A stretch of 64,000 nt of DNA from Deinococcus aquaticus (GCF_028622095.1 NZ_CP115165.1:1671501-1735500); one strand, 5' to 3'; numbered from the stretch's first letter, positions 26,968-35,265 are shown. Notes: generated by a model not told the origin, from the sequence alone. Numbers and translations: made by a program.

Positions 26968-28484
26968 GTCTGTGATTAGCGGTCGGCCGAAAGGTCAAGC
27001 GTCCAGTCAGCGCATCAGGCCGGTCAGGACCGCGACGGGGTCCTGACCGCGCAACCGCGCGGTCTCCACGGTGGACTTGATCCGCATGTACGTCTGCGCA
27101 CCCACCGCGTTCTTGCTGCACTGCGAGACCTTCCTCGCCATCACCACCGTCCGCAGGCTCCGTTCCGCTGCGTTGTTCGTCGGTGGAATGTCCGGGTCCT
27201 TCAGGAACCGCCACAACCGATCCAGTACGCTCTGCTTCAGGATTCCCAGTCGAAGTCGCTCGTTTGCCTTCGACTTCAGTGGTGCCCGGTTCAGCAGGGC
27301 GTCCAGACGCAGGGTGAGTACCTCACCCTGCTGCGCGTAGTCCTCTCGCGTACACACGCCCGTCGTCACGTCCTGGTGCAGTCGGATGCCGTCCCGGAAC
27401 ACCTGCGCGACCCGTTGCCCATACAGTTCTCCTCGCCCGGGTTGCCGCTGGAGAACAGCGGCAACCTCATCCGCGTTGCGGATCAGGTGCGCCAGGCACT
27501 TCTGCTGCCGGACGTCCTGCAGGAAGCGGCTGTCGTACGAGGAGAAGCGGTCGCTGATCAGCACGCCGGCGAAGTTGTGCCCCAGACCTTCCCGGACTTC
27601 CACGTTGGTGTGCCGCAGGTTCGCGCGGAACAGCACGGTGTCCGCGCTGCGGAAGGCGCCTACCCAGGCGTTCTGGGCGCCGACCCGCCAGCCGGTGTCG
27701 TCGTGATGCACGTAGGGCGCCTGCTGGATCTGTGTCTGCAGCGCGTCGACGTGGGCCGCCAGGGCGCTGCCGTCAGCTGCAAGCCGCTGTGCGGCTTGCG
27801 TGATCGCACCCTGCGTGATCTGGAGGCCGCCGAGGAGGTCCATGACCCGACCGATGCGGCGGACCGGCAGGCCCAGCTCGTGATGCAGGGTCTGAAGGGT
27901 GGCGTGCAGGACGGGACCGAGTCGGTGGGCAGTCGCACCGACCTGATCGGCTTTCAGATCAGGATGGTCACCACGCATCGCGTGGTGACACTGCGGGCAC
28001 TCCATAACGGGCACGTGATACTCGGTGATCTGCATGGCGTTCTGGGGGACGAGTTCCGTGACCCAGGCCTTGTCCTGACGGGTGAAGATCAGCAGGCCCG
28101 TGAACCCACATCGAGGACAGGTGTTGGGCGTGTCGACCTCTACGGTGGCCGTGATCTGCTCTGGCGTGGGTGAGGCCTTGTGCGCGAAAGTGCCTTCACC
28201 AGGACGGCGTCCTGGTGATTTGGGATCGGCGGTGCGCTTCTCCCGGCTGAAGGGGGCGGCGTACTTGCGTTCCCGCCGTTCGAGTTCCTCGATGCGCTTC
28301 TTCAGGCGGGCGATTTCCGCTTTGAGGGCTTTGTTCTCGGCGATCAACTGGTCGATCTGCTCGGACTGACGACGGATGATCTCGAAGAGATCCTTCTCAG
28401 TCGCCCCAGTGCTCATGCACAGCATGGTAACGGCAGGAGTGCCCGGCCGGAAGCCGGGCACTCGAAAGCGCGCTAATCACAGAC
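26968..28484 (-). mobile_element. IS66-type insertion sequence, 1517 bp
   Basis: Perfect 14-bp terminal inverted repeats: GTCTGTGATTAGCG (26968-26981) and CGCTAATCACAGAC (28471-28484). A single TnpC-like transposase gene fills it; there is no tnpA/tnpB. The flanking octamers (AAAGCCCC left, GCGTGACC right) differ, so no target duplication is seen. A GTGCCCGG...CCGGGCAC hairpin (about 28440-28462) lies near the right end. Confidence 0.9.
27007..28416 (-). CDS. IS66-family transposase (TnpC-like)
   Basis: 469 aa. N-terminal coiled coil (EIIRRQSEQIDQLIAENKALKAEIARLKKRIEELERRER...), then zinc-binding CPRCGFTG and CPQCHHAMRG, then the DDE core: YVHHDDTGWRVGAQNAWVG, GVLISDRFSSYDSRFLQDVRQQKCLAHLIRNADEV, and NNAAERSLRTVVMARKVSQCSKN with the catalytic Glu. 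All IS66 hallmarks are intact. I place the start at ATG 28414-28416 because a TACCAT hexamer ends 7 nt before it; upstream in-frame codons lie in the terminal hairpin. Confidence 0.9.
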   Translation of the reverse strand: MSTGATEKDLFEIIRRQSEQIDQLIAENKALKAEIARLKKRIEELERRERKYAAPFSREKRTADPKSPGRRPGEGTFAHKASPTPEQITATVEVDTPNTCPRCGFTGLLIFTRQDKAWVTELVPQNAMQITEYHVPVMECPQCHHAMRGDHPDLKADQVGATAHRLGPVLHATLQTLHHELGLPVRRIGRVMDLLGGLQITQGAITQAAQRLAADGSALAAHVDALQTQIQQAPYVHHDDTGWRVGAQNAWVGAFRSADTVLFRANLRHTNVEVREGLGHNFAGVLISDRFSSYDSRFLQDVRQQKCLAHLIRNADEVAAVLQRQPGRGELYGQRVAQVFRDGIRLHQDVTTGVCTREDYAQQGEVLTLRLDALLNRAPLKSKANERLRLGILKQSVLDRLWRFLKDPDIPPTNNAAERSLRTVVMARKVSQCSKNAVGAQTYMRIKSTVETARLRGQDPVAVLTGLMR

Positions 28485-28556
28485 GCGTGACCTTACGTAA
28501 ATAGGATAGAATAACCCCGCTGGGAGTCTGGAAGCTTCCGCAAAGGGGTAGGAAAA

Positions 28557-30467
28557 ATGAACCTTAGAGACACTGGTTTTGCCGACAGGTACGCTATTTA
28601 CACTCGGGTATCTACTGATGGTCAGGAAGACAACACCAGTCCAGAAGGGCAGATGAGGGCCTGTGAGAAGTACGCAGAACAGCAGGGCTGGGAAGCTGCT
28701 AGCCCTAAGAGCTGGTATCACGATACGGTTAGCGGTACTAAAAAAGGTATTGATAGGAAAATGCTTGCTGAGGTCTATGACCTTATTGAAGAGAAGAAGA
28801 TTAAGCACGTAATTATCAAGAGGGTTGATAGGATAGGTAGAGATGCTGCTGTTATTAGGGAAATTATTAAAGCAGTTTATGATTTAGGTGGGAAAGTCAG
28901 CATTGCTGATAAGGGGCGCACGTATAAAACTTATCGAGAGTGCGAAAAGGATATCAAGTTTGAAGGCTTCTTTGCACAATACGAAAGAGATAATATTGTA
29001 GAAAAGAACTTGGAAGGCAGGGTAAACCAGTTCAATAGAGGCTCTGCTTTGGGCAAGCAAGCTTTCGGATACAGAACCGAATTAGACCCTAACCAGAAGA
29101 CTAAGTTTAGGGTTGTAGTTATCAACCCTTCTGAAGCTGATTCTCTGGTAGACTTCCTGTCATATTTTGCGGATAAAAAGAACATCAAAGAGGCTATTGA
29201 TTACTCGATTGAAAAAGGCTACAGGGTTAGAAGTGGTGGATATTTCACCCATCATTTTTTCAGGGATACCCTTAAGCTGCTGGATAAATACAACGGTAGG
29301 CCAATCGAGGAAACATACAGCTTTGATGAAGAGGTTTTTAATAGAACAATCTCTTACCCTAAAATAGTTTCTGACGATTTATACGCTAGGGTTATGGAAG
29401 CCTACAGCCTAAAGAATAAGGCTGGTAGGGGGAAATTTGAGGGTATCCGTCCTTTTGGTGGTCTGGTGTCCTGTAGCTGCTGTGGTGAATTTGCAACAGT
29501 GAGAGTTAAGAGCATCAAGCGCAGAGAAGGTTATTCTACTTTTATTGTCGGCTGTTCTTCTTATGGGCGTAATGTCCAGAGGGCTTACAGGAATGAGGGT
29601 AAGAGCAATAATCCTGATTGTGCTAAGACCTTTAGATACACAGACCTTGTAACTGCTCTTATGAAGTTCCTTGATGAAGCTAGTGAATTGGGTTTAGAAG
29701 AGAATTACTCTAGAGAGTTGTCTAAGGTACTGGTTAAGCTGAATACCCTTCTGAAGCACATAAATCTTTATACCTTAGAGAGGGATAATTTAGCTAGTGA
29801 AAAAGAGGATTTGAGGACTACTGTAAACACCCTGATTAAAATTGGTGGAGATGCTAAGAGTTTTATTGATGCAAACAAAGATAGAATAGAAGATATTGAG
29901 ATTAAGATTGAGGATTTTAGCGAGAGAATCAAAGGCGCTAGGAAGGAATACAACAGGTTAGCTGAGATGCTGACGGCTTCAGGGCTGCCTATTACCCCTG
30001 AGTTTGTACAGAGTGTGTACCAGCGTCAGAACAGCGGCATAGGGGGCATTGTGGGTATGGCGTTTGCTGCACTCGCTAGGGGGGAAGATGAGTTTGAACT
30101 TCCCGACGAGATGCGGCTAGAGGAAGTTGTGCTGCCTGATGTGGTGAACCAGCTAGCCGCAGAACTGGCAGAGGGTCTGAGGCTGCTGAAGGGGCTAGTG
30201 CAGGCTGAAGAGTGGGCAGAGGTGAACAGCCTTCTGTATCGCTTGGGTATCAGGTTCTATGCCGACTTCAACACCCCCAAGGGTGAAGAGGTTGAAGTGT
30301 CTGTGGTGGTGAATCTGAGTGACCCTAAAAATGTCCAATTTGAGAACACGACCAAAGGCCACGCGCTGCACAACATTCCCCAGTTGCGCGAGGCCCTGAA
30401 CGCCCACGGCGTTCCCGTGCAGACCCCCGACCCCGGCCACGGTCCCGAACAGGGCCGCCTGCTCTGA
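28557..30467 (+). CDS. Large serine recombinase (integrase)
   Basis: 636 aa. N-terminal resolvase/invertase catalytic domain with Ser in YTRVSTDGQ, and KRVDRIGRDAAVIREII; then the recombinase domain (GKQAFGYRTE), a zinc-ribbon domain (SCSCCGEF ... VGCSSYG ... PDCAKTF), and a long coiled coil (about residues 395-480). The DNA is strikingly AT-rich (20 G/C of 60 at 29161-29220) until about 30000. From residue 595 (FENTT) the protein is encoded by host DUF72 sequence, so its last ~40 residues are borrowed from the target gene in the integrated state. AGGA five bases before the ATG is a ribosome site. Confidence 0.93.
   Translation: MNLRDTGFADRYAIYTRVSTDGQEDNTSPEGQMRACEKYAEQQGWEAASPKSWYHDTVSGTKKGIDRKMLAEVYDLIEEKKIKHVIIKRVDRIGRDAAVIREIIKAVYDLGGKVSIADKGRTYKTYRECEKDIKFEGFFAQYERDNIVEKNLEGRVNQFNRGSALGKQAFGYRTELDPNQKTKFRVVVINPSEADSLVDFLSYFADKKNIKEAIDYSIEKGYRVRSGGYFTHHFFRDTLKLLDKYNGRPIEETYSFDEEVFNRTISYPKIVSDDLYARVMEAYSLKNKAGRGKFEGIRPFGGLVSCSCCGEFATVRVKSIKRREGYSTFIVGCSSYGRNVQRAYRNEGKSNNPDCAKTFRYTDLVTALMKFLDEASELGLEENYSRELSKVLVKLNTLLKHINLYTLERDNLASEKEDLRTTVNTLIKIGGDAKSFIDANKDRIEDIEIKIEDFSERIKGARKEYNRLAEMLTASGLPITPEFVQSVYQRQNSGIGGIVGMAFAALARGEDEFELPDEMRLEEVVLPDVVNQLAAELAEGLRLLKGLVQAEEWAEVNSLLYRLGIRFYADFNTPKGEEVEVSVVVNLSDPKNVQFENTTKGHALHNIPQLREALNAHGVPVQTPDPGHGPEQGRLL
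30342..30349 (+). repeat. attR core of the serine-integrase element
   Basis: GAGAACAC, second copy. Left flank is element (CCAATTT), right flank is the displaced DUF72 3' end (GACCAAAGGCC). Confidence 0.82.
30350..30467 (+). pseudogene. Displaced 3' end of the DUF72 gene (now the integrase tail)
   Basis: High-GC sequence encoding TTKGHALHNIPQLREALN..., which fits the conserved DUF72 C-terminal pattern (F-x-N-x4-G-x-A-x2-N-x4-L). It is in the same frame as the integrase and continues it to the stop at 30465-30467. Joined to 25979-26689 it restores a normal-looking DUF72 gene. Confidence 0.85.
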
Positions 30468-30502
30468 GCGCGACCGCTTGGGCCTGGGCCAGACATGAAA
30501 AA

Positions 30503-30520
30503 CCCCCACCGAAGTGGGGG
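30503..30520 (-). terminator. Bidirectional terminator, originally behind tRNA-Asn
   Basis: CCCCCAC (30503-30509), CGAA loop, GTGGGGG (30514-30520), with AAAAA on the left, giving a stem with TTCG loop and T run on the minus strand. It lies seven bases beyond the tRNA-Asn 3' half and also faces the DUF72/integrase stop on the plus strand. Confidence 0.75.
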
Positions 30521-30527
30521 CTTTGCG

Positions 30528-30572
<45 letters not shown>

Positions 30573-30685
30573 GGGGACGCTATCTCATCCCGATTCACCC
30601 CGGCACCTTCCGGCATGGGCTAAATAGTCCCTCTGGAACGTGCTTTTTTCATTATAGGCGGGCGGGGCTGTGACTTCCTATGCCC

Positions 30686-30730
30686 GCTTATGCCCTCTCA
30701 TCCCGTATCGGTTGGGCACGGGTTGGGCAT
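30686..30730. promoter_or_regulatory. Putative integrase arm-binding sites, left arm
   Basis: GTTGGGCAC (30711-30719) and GTTGGGCAT (30722-30730) in direct repeat; the second continues as GGGCATAAGC, an exact inverted match to GCTTATGCCC at 30686-30695. The same nonamer occurs three times beside the right att site (41373-41420). Repeats of this type flanking both att sites are typical arm sites of tyrosine integrases. Confidence 0.6.
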
Positions 30731-30944
30731 AAGCGCGTAAGTCGAAACCAGAACATCCGCAACCTAGGCGGGCGCACGAAGGAACACCTCAAAGCGACCT
30801 TCGAGGACTTTTTCAGACAGTGCAAGAACCTGTATTCGTATACGAAACGCACTTCATGGCGGGAACTTTTACACGCGGCGGGACGTGCCGTGAATACCGC
30901 TGTTTCTGCGGCCGACCTATAAGCCCGTGCCGACTTTCACAAGC

Positions 30945-31229
30945 TGTGGATAACTGCCCTGATAACGTACCAGACGGGAGAAAACCGCATTTGCTAGCGC
31001 GGAAACGGCATGAATTGATTAGAAGAGTGATTGGTGACCTCTTGCAATACTTGATCCCAGGTGATCCCGATTGGCTAACGCCGCCCGGTCATCGAAACAC
31101 AGTGTGGCTCCAGCCATGTGACGTATGAAAAAAGAATCCACAGGTTATCCACAGGAAACACCCGGTTTTACACAGTTTTATCCACAGGTTATATGCGTGC
31201 TGGGACGGGATGAAATAGGGTTATCCACA
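30945..31229 (+). other. Putative replication origin with four DnaA boxes
   Basis: Perfect TTATCCACA boxes at 31145-31153, 31178-31186 and 31221-31229, and one in reverse at 30945-30953. Near-matches (AATCCACAG at 31135-31143, TTTCCACAGG at 31230-31239) lie among them, in locally AT-richer DNA. This stretch (30573-31303) has no gene I can support; frames of 80-100 codons there have no ribosome site. It lies upstream of the primase-helicase gene, as expected for an element that can replicate after excision. Confidence 0.75.
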
Positions 31230-31245
31230 GTTTCCACAGGCCCTA

Positions 31246-31274
31246 TTACAGCTTTACGGGCAGGGTTCCATAAT
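31246..31274 (+). promoter_or_regulatory. Promoter of the element's replication operon
   Basis: TTACAG (31246-31251), 17-bp spacer, CATAAT (31269-31274), 29 bp before the 39-residue gene and just downstream of the last DnaA box. Confidence 0.55.
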
Positions 31275-31303
31275 TGAATTGTCATCAAACAGGAGGTGAC
31301 TAC

Positions 31304-31423
31304 ATGAACCGTGATTCGCCAAACTCAACAGAAACAGCGAATAGGAGCGCAACCCGCCAAGATCGCCGCTCCTACTCGCCTCAGTTAGCCGAAAGCCCCA
31401 CTAGGGGCACTCTCAAGCCGTAA
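31304..31423 (+). CDS. Small hypothetical protein of 39 residues
   Basis: ATG 31304 is preceded by a full AGGAGGTGA ribosome site (31291-31299) at ideal spacing. The product MNRDSPNSTETANRSATRQD... is polar, Arg/Ser/Thr-rich and probably disordered. It is the first gene after the promoter and ends 22 bases before the HTH gene. A leader-peptide role is possible. No family recognised. Confidence 0.55.
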   Translation: MNRDSPNSTETANRSATRQDRRSYSPQLAESPTRGTLKP

Positions 31424-31445
31424 CGACCTCAAGGGAGGCCGCACC

Positions 31446-31643
31446 ATGACTGTAATCCAAGAAAGCCCCGCTCGACTCACCCGTAAGCCTGAAGAGGCCG
31501 CCCCCATGCTGGGCGTAGGCCGGAACGGGGTGTATGACCTCATCCGCTCTGGGCAGCTTCGCAGCATCCGCGTAGGCCGGAAAATCCTCATTCCTCTGAC
31601 TGCCATTGAGGACTTCCTGAACGGCACGGGCGGCAGCAAATGA
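31446..31643 (+). CDS. Excisionase-like helix-turn-helix protein
   Basis: 65 aa: TRKPEEAAPMLGVGRNGVYDLIRSGQLRSIRVGRKILIPLTAIEDFL is the HTH_17/excisionase domain, with HTH, the wing VGRK and the closing helix. Such proteins bend DNA for excision or act as regulators; position far from the integrase but at the other end of the element is usual for either. GGGAGG precedes the ATG. The stop overlaps the next start (ATGA). Confidence 0.88.
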   Translation: MTVIQESPARLTRKPEEAAPMLGVGRNGVYDLIRSGQLRSIRVGRKILIPLTAIEDFLNGTGGSK

Positions 31644-31828
31644 AAGCGGCCCGTCAGTGGAATGACGGGCGCGGGGGTAGCAATCGGGACACCCGCAGCT
31701 TATCAGACTTGCACGCCCTGGCCTTACTCGACATGCAGCGACCCGGCAACATCGGCGCGGGCCTGAAGGTGGCAGAAATGCTCATGGCCCTTCCGGGCTT
31801 CCGGCCCCGGAATGGCGGTCAGGCGTGA
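31640..31828 (+). CDS. Small hypothetical protein
   Basis: 62 aa, MKAARQWNDGRGGSNRDTRS..., with a helical C-terminal half. Overlaps both neighbours by four bases (ATGA before, GTGA after), so it is embedded in a translationally coupled operon. No family recognised. Confidence 0.7.
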   Translation: MKAARQWNDGRGGSNRDTRSLSDLHALALLDMQRPGNIGAGLKVAEMLMALPGFRPRNGGQA

Positions 31829-34452
31829 GTGCGGCCGCAGACTTCGCCCAGTTCTTCCCCCCTAACCCCGTAAAGCATGGCCGTGTGACGGGGCGGGACG
31901 CTCAGGGGCACAAGCTGGCCTCGACGGTGAAAGACGCCCCGGTGACCCTACAGGCGCTTGCTACGCACCTGGGCGAGGGTGGCCGCAGTGCGGATAACGC
32001 GCTGGGCTACCTGCCCGGATATGCAGACGGTACGGATGTGGGCGCCCTGGACCTCGACGCAAAAGACTTCCCCGGTGAGGGGATGGGGGAAGCACTGCGG
32101 CGCGTGCTCGATACCTTCGCCGGTCAGGGCTTGAACGCCTACCCGGAACGCAGCACGAGCGGCAAAGGCTGGCATGTTTGGACGTTCGCAGACGGCCGCC
32201 TGACCTGGGCGGAAATGATCGGCGCACTTGCCCGGATACGGGAACTGTCCGGGTTGCCGGTGACCGTCGAGACGTACCCGATGGGGAAGCCGGATGCGGC
32301 GGGGCGGTGGATTATCACCCCCTATGCCCTGGCCCTGGCAGAGCGTCAGGGCGTCACACCCAGACTGGGCCGGACCTACCTTGAAAACGCAGACGGGCAA
32401 CCCATCCCGGTAGACGAACTGGGGGAATGGATTCAGCGTGGCCCCGCGCAGACGTTCCGGCGTCTGGCCGCCCAGGTGCCGCCCGCCTGTGCGCCCGAAT
32501 CACCCGCCCGGAAGTCCGGGTCTGACCTCGCGGCCCCGGCAGTGGACGTGCTACTGCGCCTCGCGGCGTCGAAAGCCCCGCCCGCCCGTCATGATGCGGC
32601 GGCCGCGTTCCTGAACCTGGGGGCGCGGGCCGGTGACCTTCAGGGAATGCTTGAGGGGCTGGGCGGGGCTGACGTGTTCAGCGTGTGGTGTGCGGATGGT
32701 TCACGCACGCCCGCCCAGTGGGAAGAGGAATTACAACGCTGGGCTGTCACGATTGAAGCGGGGGGCGGGGAAGGGCGCGGCGTGCCCTACCTGCGGGACG
32801 TGTGCGGCTATGACATTCCCGCCCTTCCCAAGGCGGGCGGGGATGACGGCGAAAGCAGGCGCCCCCCGGCTGGAACGCGGGCGCTCGAATACGCGCAAGA
32901 GGACGGCGCGGAACTCTGGCACGATCAGACAGGCGGAACGTTCCTGACTGTGGCTGTGAAAGGGCACCGTGAGCACTACCGCCTGCCTGGGCGGGCCGTG
33001 CGTGACTACCTTCAGGCGCTTTTCTGGCAGAAGGAACGCCGCGCCCTGAACGGTCAGGCACTCAGTGAAGCCGTGGGCCTCATGCAGGCCATAGCGAGGC
33101 GGGAAGGGCAGGAATACCGCACGTCGCTCAGGGTGGCGCATCTCGACGGGCGCACCTTCCTTGACCTGGGCACAGACGCCTGGGAAGCGGTGGAAGTCAG
33201 TGGCGGTGACTGGCGAGTGATCGCCCCTGACGCCTGCCCTGTCCGGTTCACCCGTCCCCCTGGCCTCTTGCCTCTGCCGGTGCCGGTCAAGGGTGGCGAG
33301 CTGGGCGAGTTGAGCAGCTTCCTGAACACAGACGAGCGGGGCCTGATGATGTGCGCGGCGTGGCTACTCGCGGCCCTGTCCGGCATGAGTCCCTTCCCCG
33401 TGCTGGCGCTCAGTGGCGAGCAGGGCACCGGCAAGAGCACGGCCGCAACGGCACTAAGGAACCTGATAGACCCGAATCAGGCTGACCGGCGCCGCGCCCC
33501 GAAAGAGGAACGTGACCTGTTCGTGGGGGCGCAGAACGGGCACGTCATGAGCCTGGATAACCTGTCGAGCATTCCCGCGTGGCTCAGTGACGCACTGTGT
33601 GTCCTGTCCACAGGCGGGGCGTTCACTGCCCGCACCCTGTACAGCGACGGCGAAGAGACAATCCTTGAGGCCGTGCGGCCCGTGATCGTGAACGGGATTC
33701 CTGACCTATTGGCCCGCCCTGACCTTGCGGAACGTGCCCTGACCGTCACCCTGTACCGCATCCCCCCAGAGCAGCGCCGCACAGAGCGCACCTTCTGGAA
33801 GGCGTATGAAGAGGCCCGCCCGCGCCTGCTGGGGGCGCTTCTCACGGCTCTGTCTGAAAGTCTGCGGAACCTCGACAGTGTGGAACTCAAAGAGGCCCCG
33901 CGCCTAGCAGACTTCGCCCGCCTGATCGTGGCAGGGGAAAAGGCCCTGCCCTGGGCTGAAGGGGCGTTCATGACGGCATACGGGGACATGCAGACAGAAG
34001 CGGCAAGTACCGTGCTCGACGGTGACCCCGTGGCAGAGGCGTTACGCCGCCTGATGCACGATCAGGAACAGTGGACCGGCACGGTCAAAAAGCTACTTGG
34101 CATATTGGGAGAAAGAGAGTACCCAGACGGGCGCGTTCCGCAGACGTGGCCCCGCACACCCCGCGCCCTGGGCGCAAGTCTGCGCCGCCTCGCCCCCGCC
34201 CTGAGTAAGACGGGGTACACGGTCACGCCCGCTGGGCGCTCGAAAGACGGTGAACGCTACCACCTGTCTAAAGTGGGGGAATCAACCTACACCACGTTCA
34301 CCACATACACCGGGGACGTGTCAGACGAGGAAAAACCGGGTGAACATTGCGCGGCCGAAGTACACCCGCCCCTGATCGAAGTACACCCCGCCCCCGTGAA
34401 GCGCCCTGTGCCCGCCCCCGTCCCTGAAATGGAGGTGATTCACGAATGGTGA
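31825..34452 (+). CDS. Primase-helicase-type replication protein
   Basis: 875 aa. The N-terminal 250 residues look like a prim-pol/AEP-type primase: GALDLDAKDFPGEG (Asp pair), YPERSTSGKGWHVWTFA (SGKGxH, the usual SxGxGxH of phage prim-pols) and GRWIITPY. The C-terminal part is a P-loop ATPase: LALSGEQGTGKSTAATALRNL (Walker A, near residue 535), FVGAQNGHVMSLDNLSSIP (Walker B and sensor region), and VIVNGIPDLLARPDLAERALTVTLYRI, typical of plasmid/phage primase-helicases. It would start and drive replication of the excised element. The start is GTG 31825 overlapping the preceding stop. Its 3' end contains a 35-bp sequence repeated in inverted orientation before the integrase gene. Confidence 0.88.
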   Translation: MSAAADFAQFFPPNPVKHGRVTGRDAQGHKLASTVKDAPVTLQALATHLGEGGRSADNALGYLPGYADGTDVGALDLDAKDFPGEGMGEALRRVLDTFAGQGLNAYPERSTSGKGWHVWTFADGRLTWAEMIGALARIRELSGLPVTVETYPMGKPDAAGRWIITPYALALAERQGVTPRLGRTYLENADGQPIPVDELGEWIQRGPAQTFRRLAAQVPPACAPESPARKSGSDLAAPAVDVLLRLAASKAPPARHDAAAAFLNLGARAGDLQGMLEGLGGADVFSVWCADGSRTPAQWEEELQRWAVTIEAGGGEGRGVPYLRDVCGYDIPALPKAGGDDGESRRPPAGTRALEYAQEDGAELWHDQTGGTFLTVAVKGHREHYRLPGRAVRDYLQALFWQKERRALNGQALSEAVGLMQAIARREGQEYRTSLRVAHLDGRTFLDLGTDAWEAVEVSGGDWRVIAPDACPVRFTRPPGLLPLPVPVKGGELGELSSFLNTDERGLMMCAAWLLAALSGMSPFPVLALSGEQGTGKSTAATALRNLIDPNQADRRRAPKEERDLFVGAQNGHVMSLDNLSSIPAWLSDALCVLSTGGAFTARTLYSDGEETILEAVRPVIVNGIPDLLARPDLAERALTVTLYRIPPEQRRTERTFWKAYEEARPRLLGALLTALSESLRNLDSVELKEAPRLADFARLIVAGEKALPWAEGAFMTAYGDMQTEAASTVLDGDPVAEALRRLMHDQEQWTGTVKKLLGILGEREYPDGRVPQTWPRTPRALGASLRRLAPALSKTGYTVTPAGRSKDGERYHLSKVGESTYTTFTTYTGDVSDEEKPGEHCAAEVHPPLIEVHPAPVKRPVPAPVPEMEVIHEW
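34279..34313 (+). repeat. 35-bp repeat, copy in primase gene
   Basis: Matches the reverse complement of 40100-40134 at 33 of 35 positions. Here it encodes ESTYTTFTTYTG near the primase C-terminus. Confidence 0.85.
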
Positions 34453-34823
34453 GTCCTGACCTGCTGCAAGAGTTGGCCGCGCGAGGCGTGCGGCTGGAAG
34501 TCGAGGGCGGGCGCCTGATCGCCCGCGCCCCTGACGGCGCCGTGACGCCGGAACTGTCGGCACAGATCAGGGCACACAAGGCTGACCTGATCGCGGCCCT
34601 ACAGCCCAGCCGGGGCACGCTTGCGCCTCTGCCGGAAGCCCTGGTCAGGCTCATTCGTGCCGCCGTGGGAAACCATCTGAACTTCCCCGCGCCCCTTCCG
34701 GGCGGGTTGGTATCCAACCTGGGGGAATACGTACTCGCCACGGCGGCCATGTACGCGGCGGGCGTCGAGCCGGAACGGCAGATACAGGCCCTATGGGAAG
34801 CGCGGGGCGCGTGGGCAGCATGA
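34446..34823 (+). CDS. TubC N-terminal docking-domain-like protein
   Basis: 125 aa. LLQELAARGVRLEVEGGRLIARAPDGAVTPELSAQIRAHKADLIAAL is a close match to the TubC_N docking fold (pattern LL..L...Gv.L...g..L....P.g.lt..l...i..hK..Ll..L), known from natural-product megasynthases but also frequent in phages and plasmids next to primases. The C-terminal part is helical. It overlaps the primase stop by seven bases. Confidence 0.75.
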   Translation: MVSPDLLQELAARGVRLEVEGGRLIARAPDGAVTPELSAQIRAHKADLIAALQPSRGTLAPLPEALVRLIRAAVGNHLNFPAPLPGGLVSNLGEYVLATAAMYAAGVEPERQIQALWEARGAWAA

Positions 34824-35038
34824 CCGCCTTCAGATGGGGACCGCTTGACCGTGCGCCCCTCTCGCCCCTGAGCCTGGAAGCGGCACAGCGAGCGGGCCTG
34901 CACCCTGACACGTACCGCGCCGGGTACGCCCTCGCTACTCGCGCACCGTGGCACATCCTGACCGCCTGGGAATGCGAAGAGGTCAGCACGCCGGAAGCCT
35001 ACGCGGCCCTCACAGCCTGGGAAGGGGGGCGGGCATGA
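34820..35038 (+). CDS. Small hypothetical protein
   Basis: 72 aa, MTAFRWGPLDRAPLSPLSLEAAQRAGL..., start overlapping the previous stop (ATGA) and stop overlapping the next start (ATGA). No family recognised; the operon structure is the main support. Confidence 0.65.
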   Translation: MTAFRWGPLDRAPLSPLSLEAAQRAGLHPDTYRAGYALATRAPWHILTAWECEEVSTPEAYAALTAWEGGRA

Positions 35039-35265
35039 CGGCCGCGCACGGTGTCCCCGCTGGCATCCCTCACGGCCTGACGGCTGGACAGGTTGCCCGC
35101 GCCCTGAACCTGAAGGAAGAGACGGTCAAGCGGGCACTCACTACCGGCGCTCTGCCTTCCTGGCGCGTCGAGCATGGGCGCGGGTGGCGGTACGTGCGCC
35201 CCCATGACCTCGCTACGTTCGCTGCTGACCGTGGGTTGCCGCTGGACTGGGGCGAGCTGCTGTAA
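35035..35265 (+). CDS. Small helix-turn-helix protein
   Basis: 76 aa: LTAGQVARALNLKEETVKRALTTGALPSWRVEHGRGWRYVRPHDLATFAADRGL is a MerR/excisionase-like HTH with wing and closing helix. It could regulate the element's genes or assist recombination. It begins at an ATGA overlap. The 75 bp after it contain no clear terminator. Confidence 0.75.
   Translation: MTAAHGVPAGIPHGLTAGQVARALNLKEETVKRALTTGALPSWRVEHGRGWRYVRPHDLATFAADRGLPLDWGELL

Larger units (their letters stand above)
26690..30349 (+). mobile_element. Small serine-integrase element inserted in the DUF72 gene
   Basis: The element runs between two copies of GAGAACAC (26690-26697 and 30342-30349) inside the split DUF72 codons FENTT. It holds the substitute DUF72 tail, a 119-bp stretch with two hairpins, an IS66-type insertion and a large serine recombinase gene. 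It spans 3652 bp from core to core, about 2.1 kb without the IS. The low-GC integrase contrasts with the host DNA. Confidence 0.85.

Noticed and set aside
26952..28500. 8-bp target duplication of the IS66-type element
   Set aside because: I compared the octamers outside the 14-bp inverted repeats, and with the border shifted by a few bases; none match.
30680..31128. Open frames of 80 and 102 codons in the left end of the tRNA-Asn element
   Set aside because: They overlap the arm-site repeats and DnaA boxes, lack ribosome sites, and their residue composition does not look coding.
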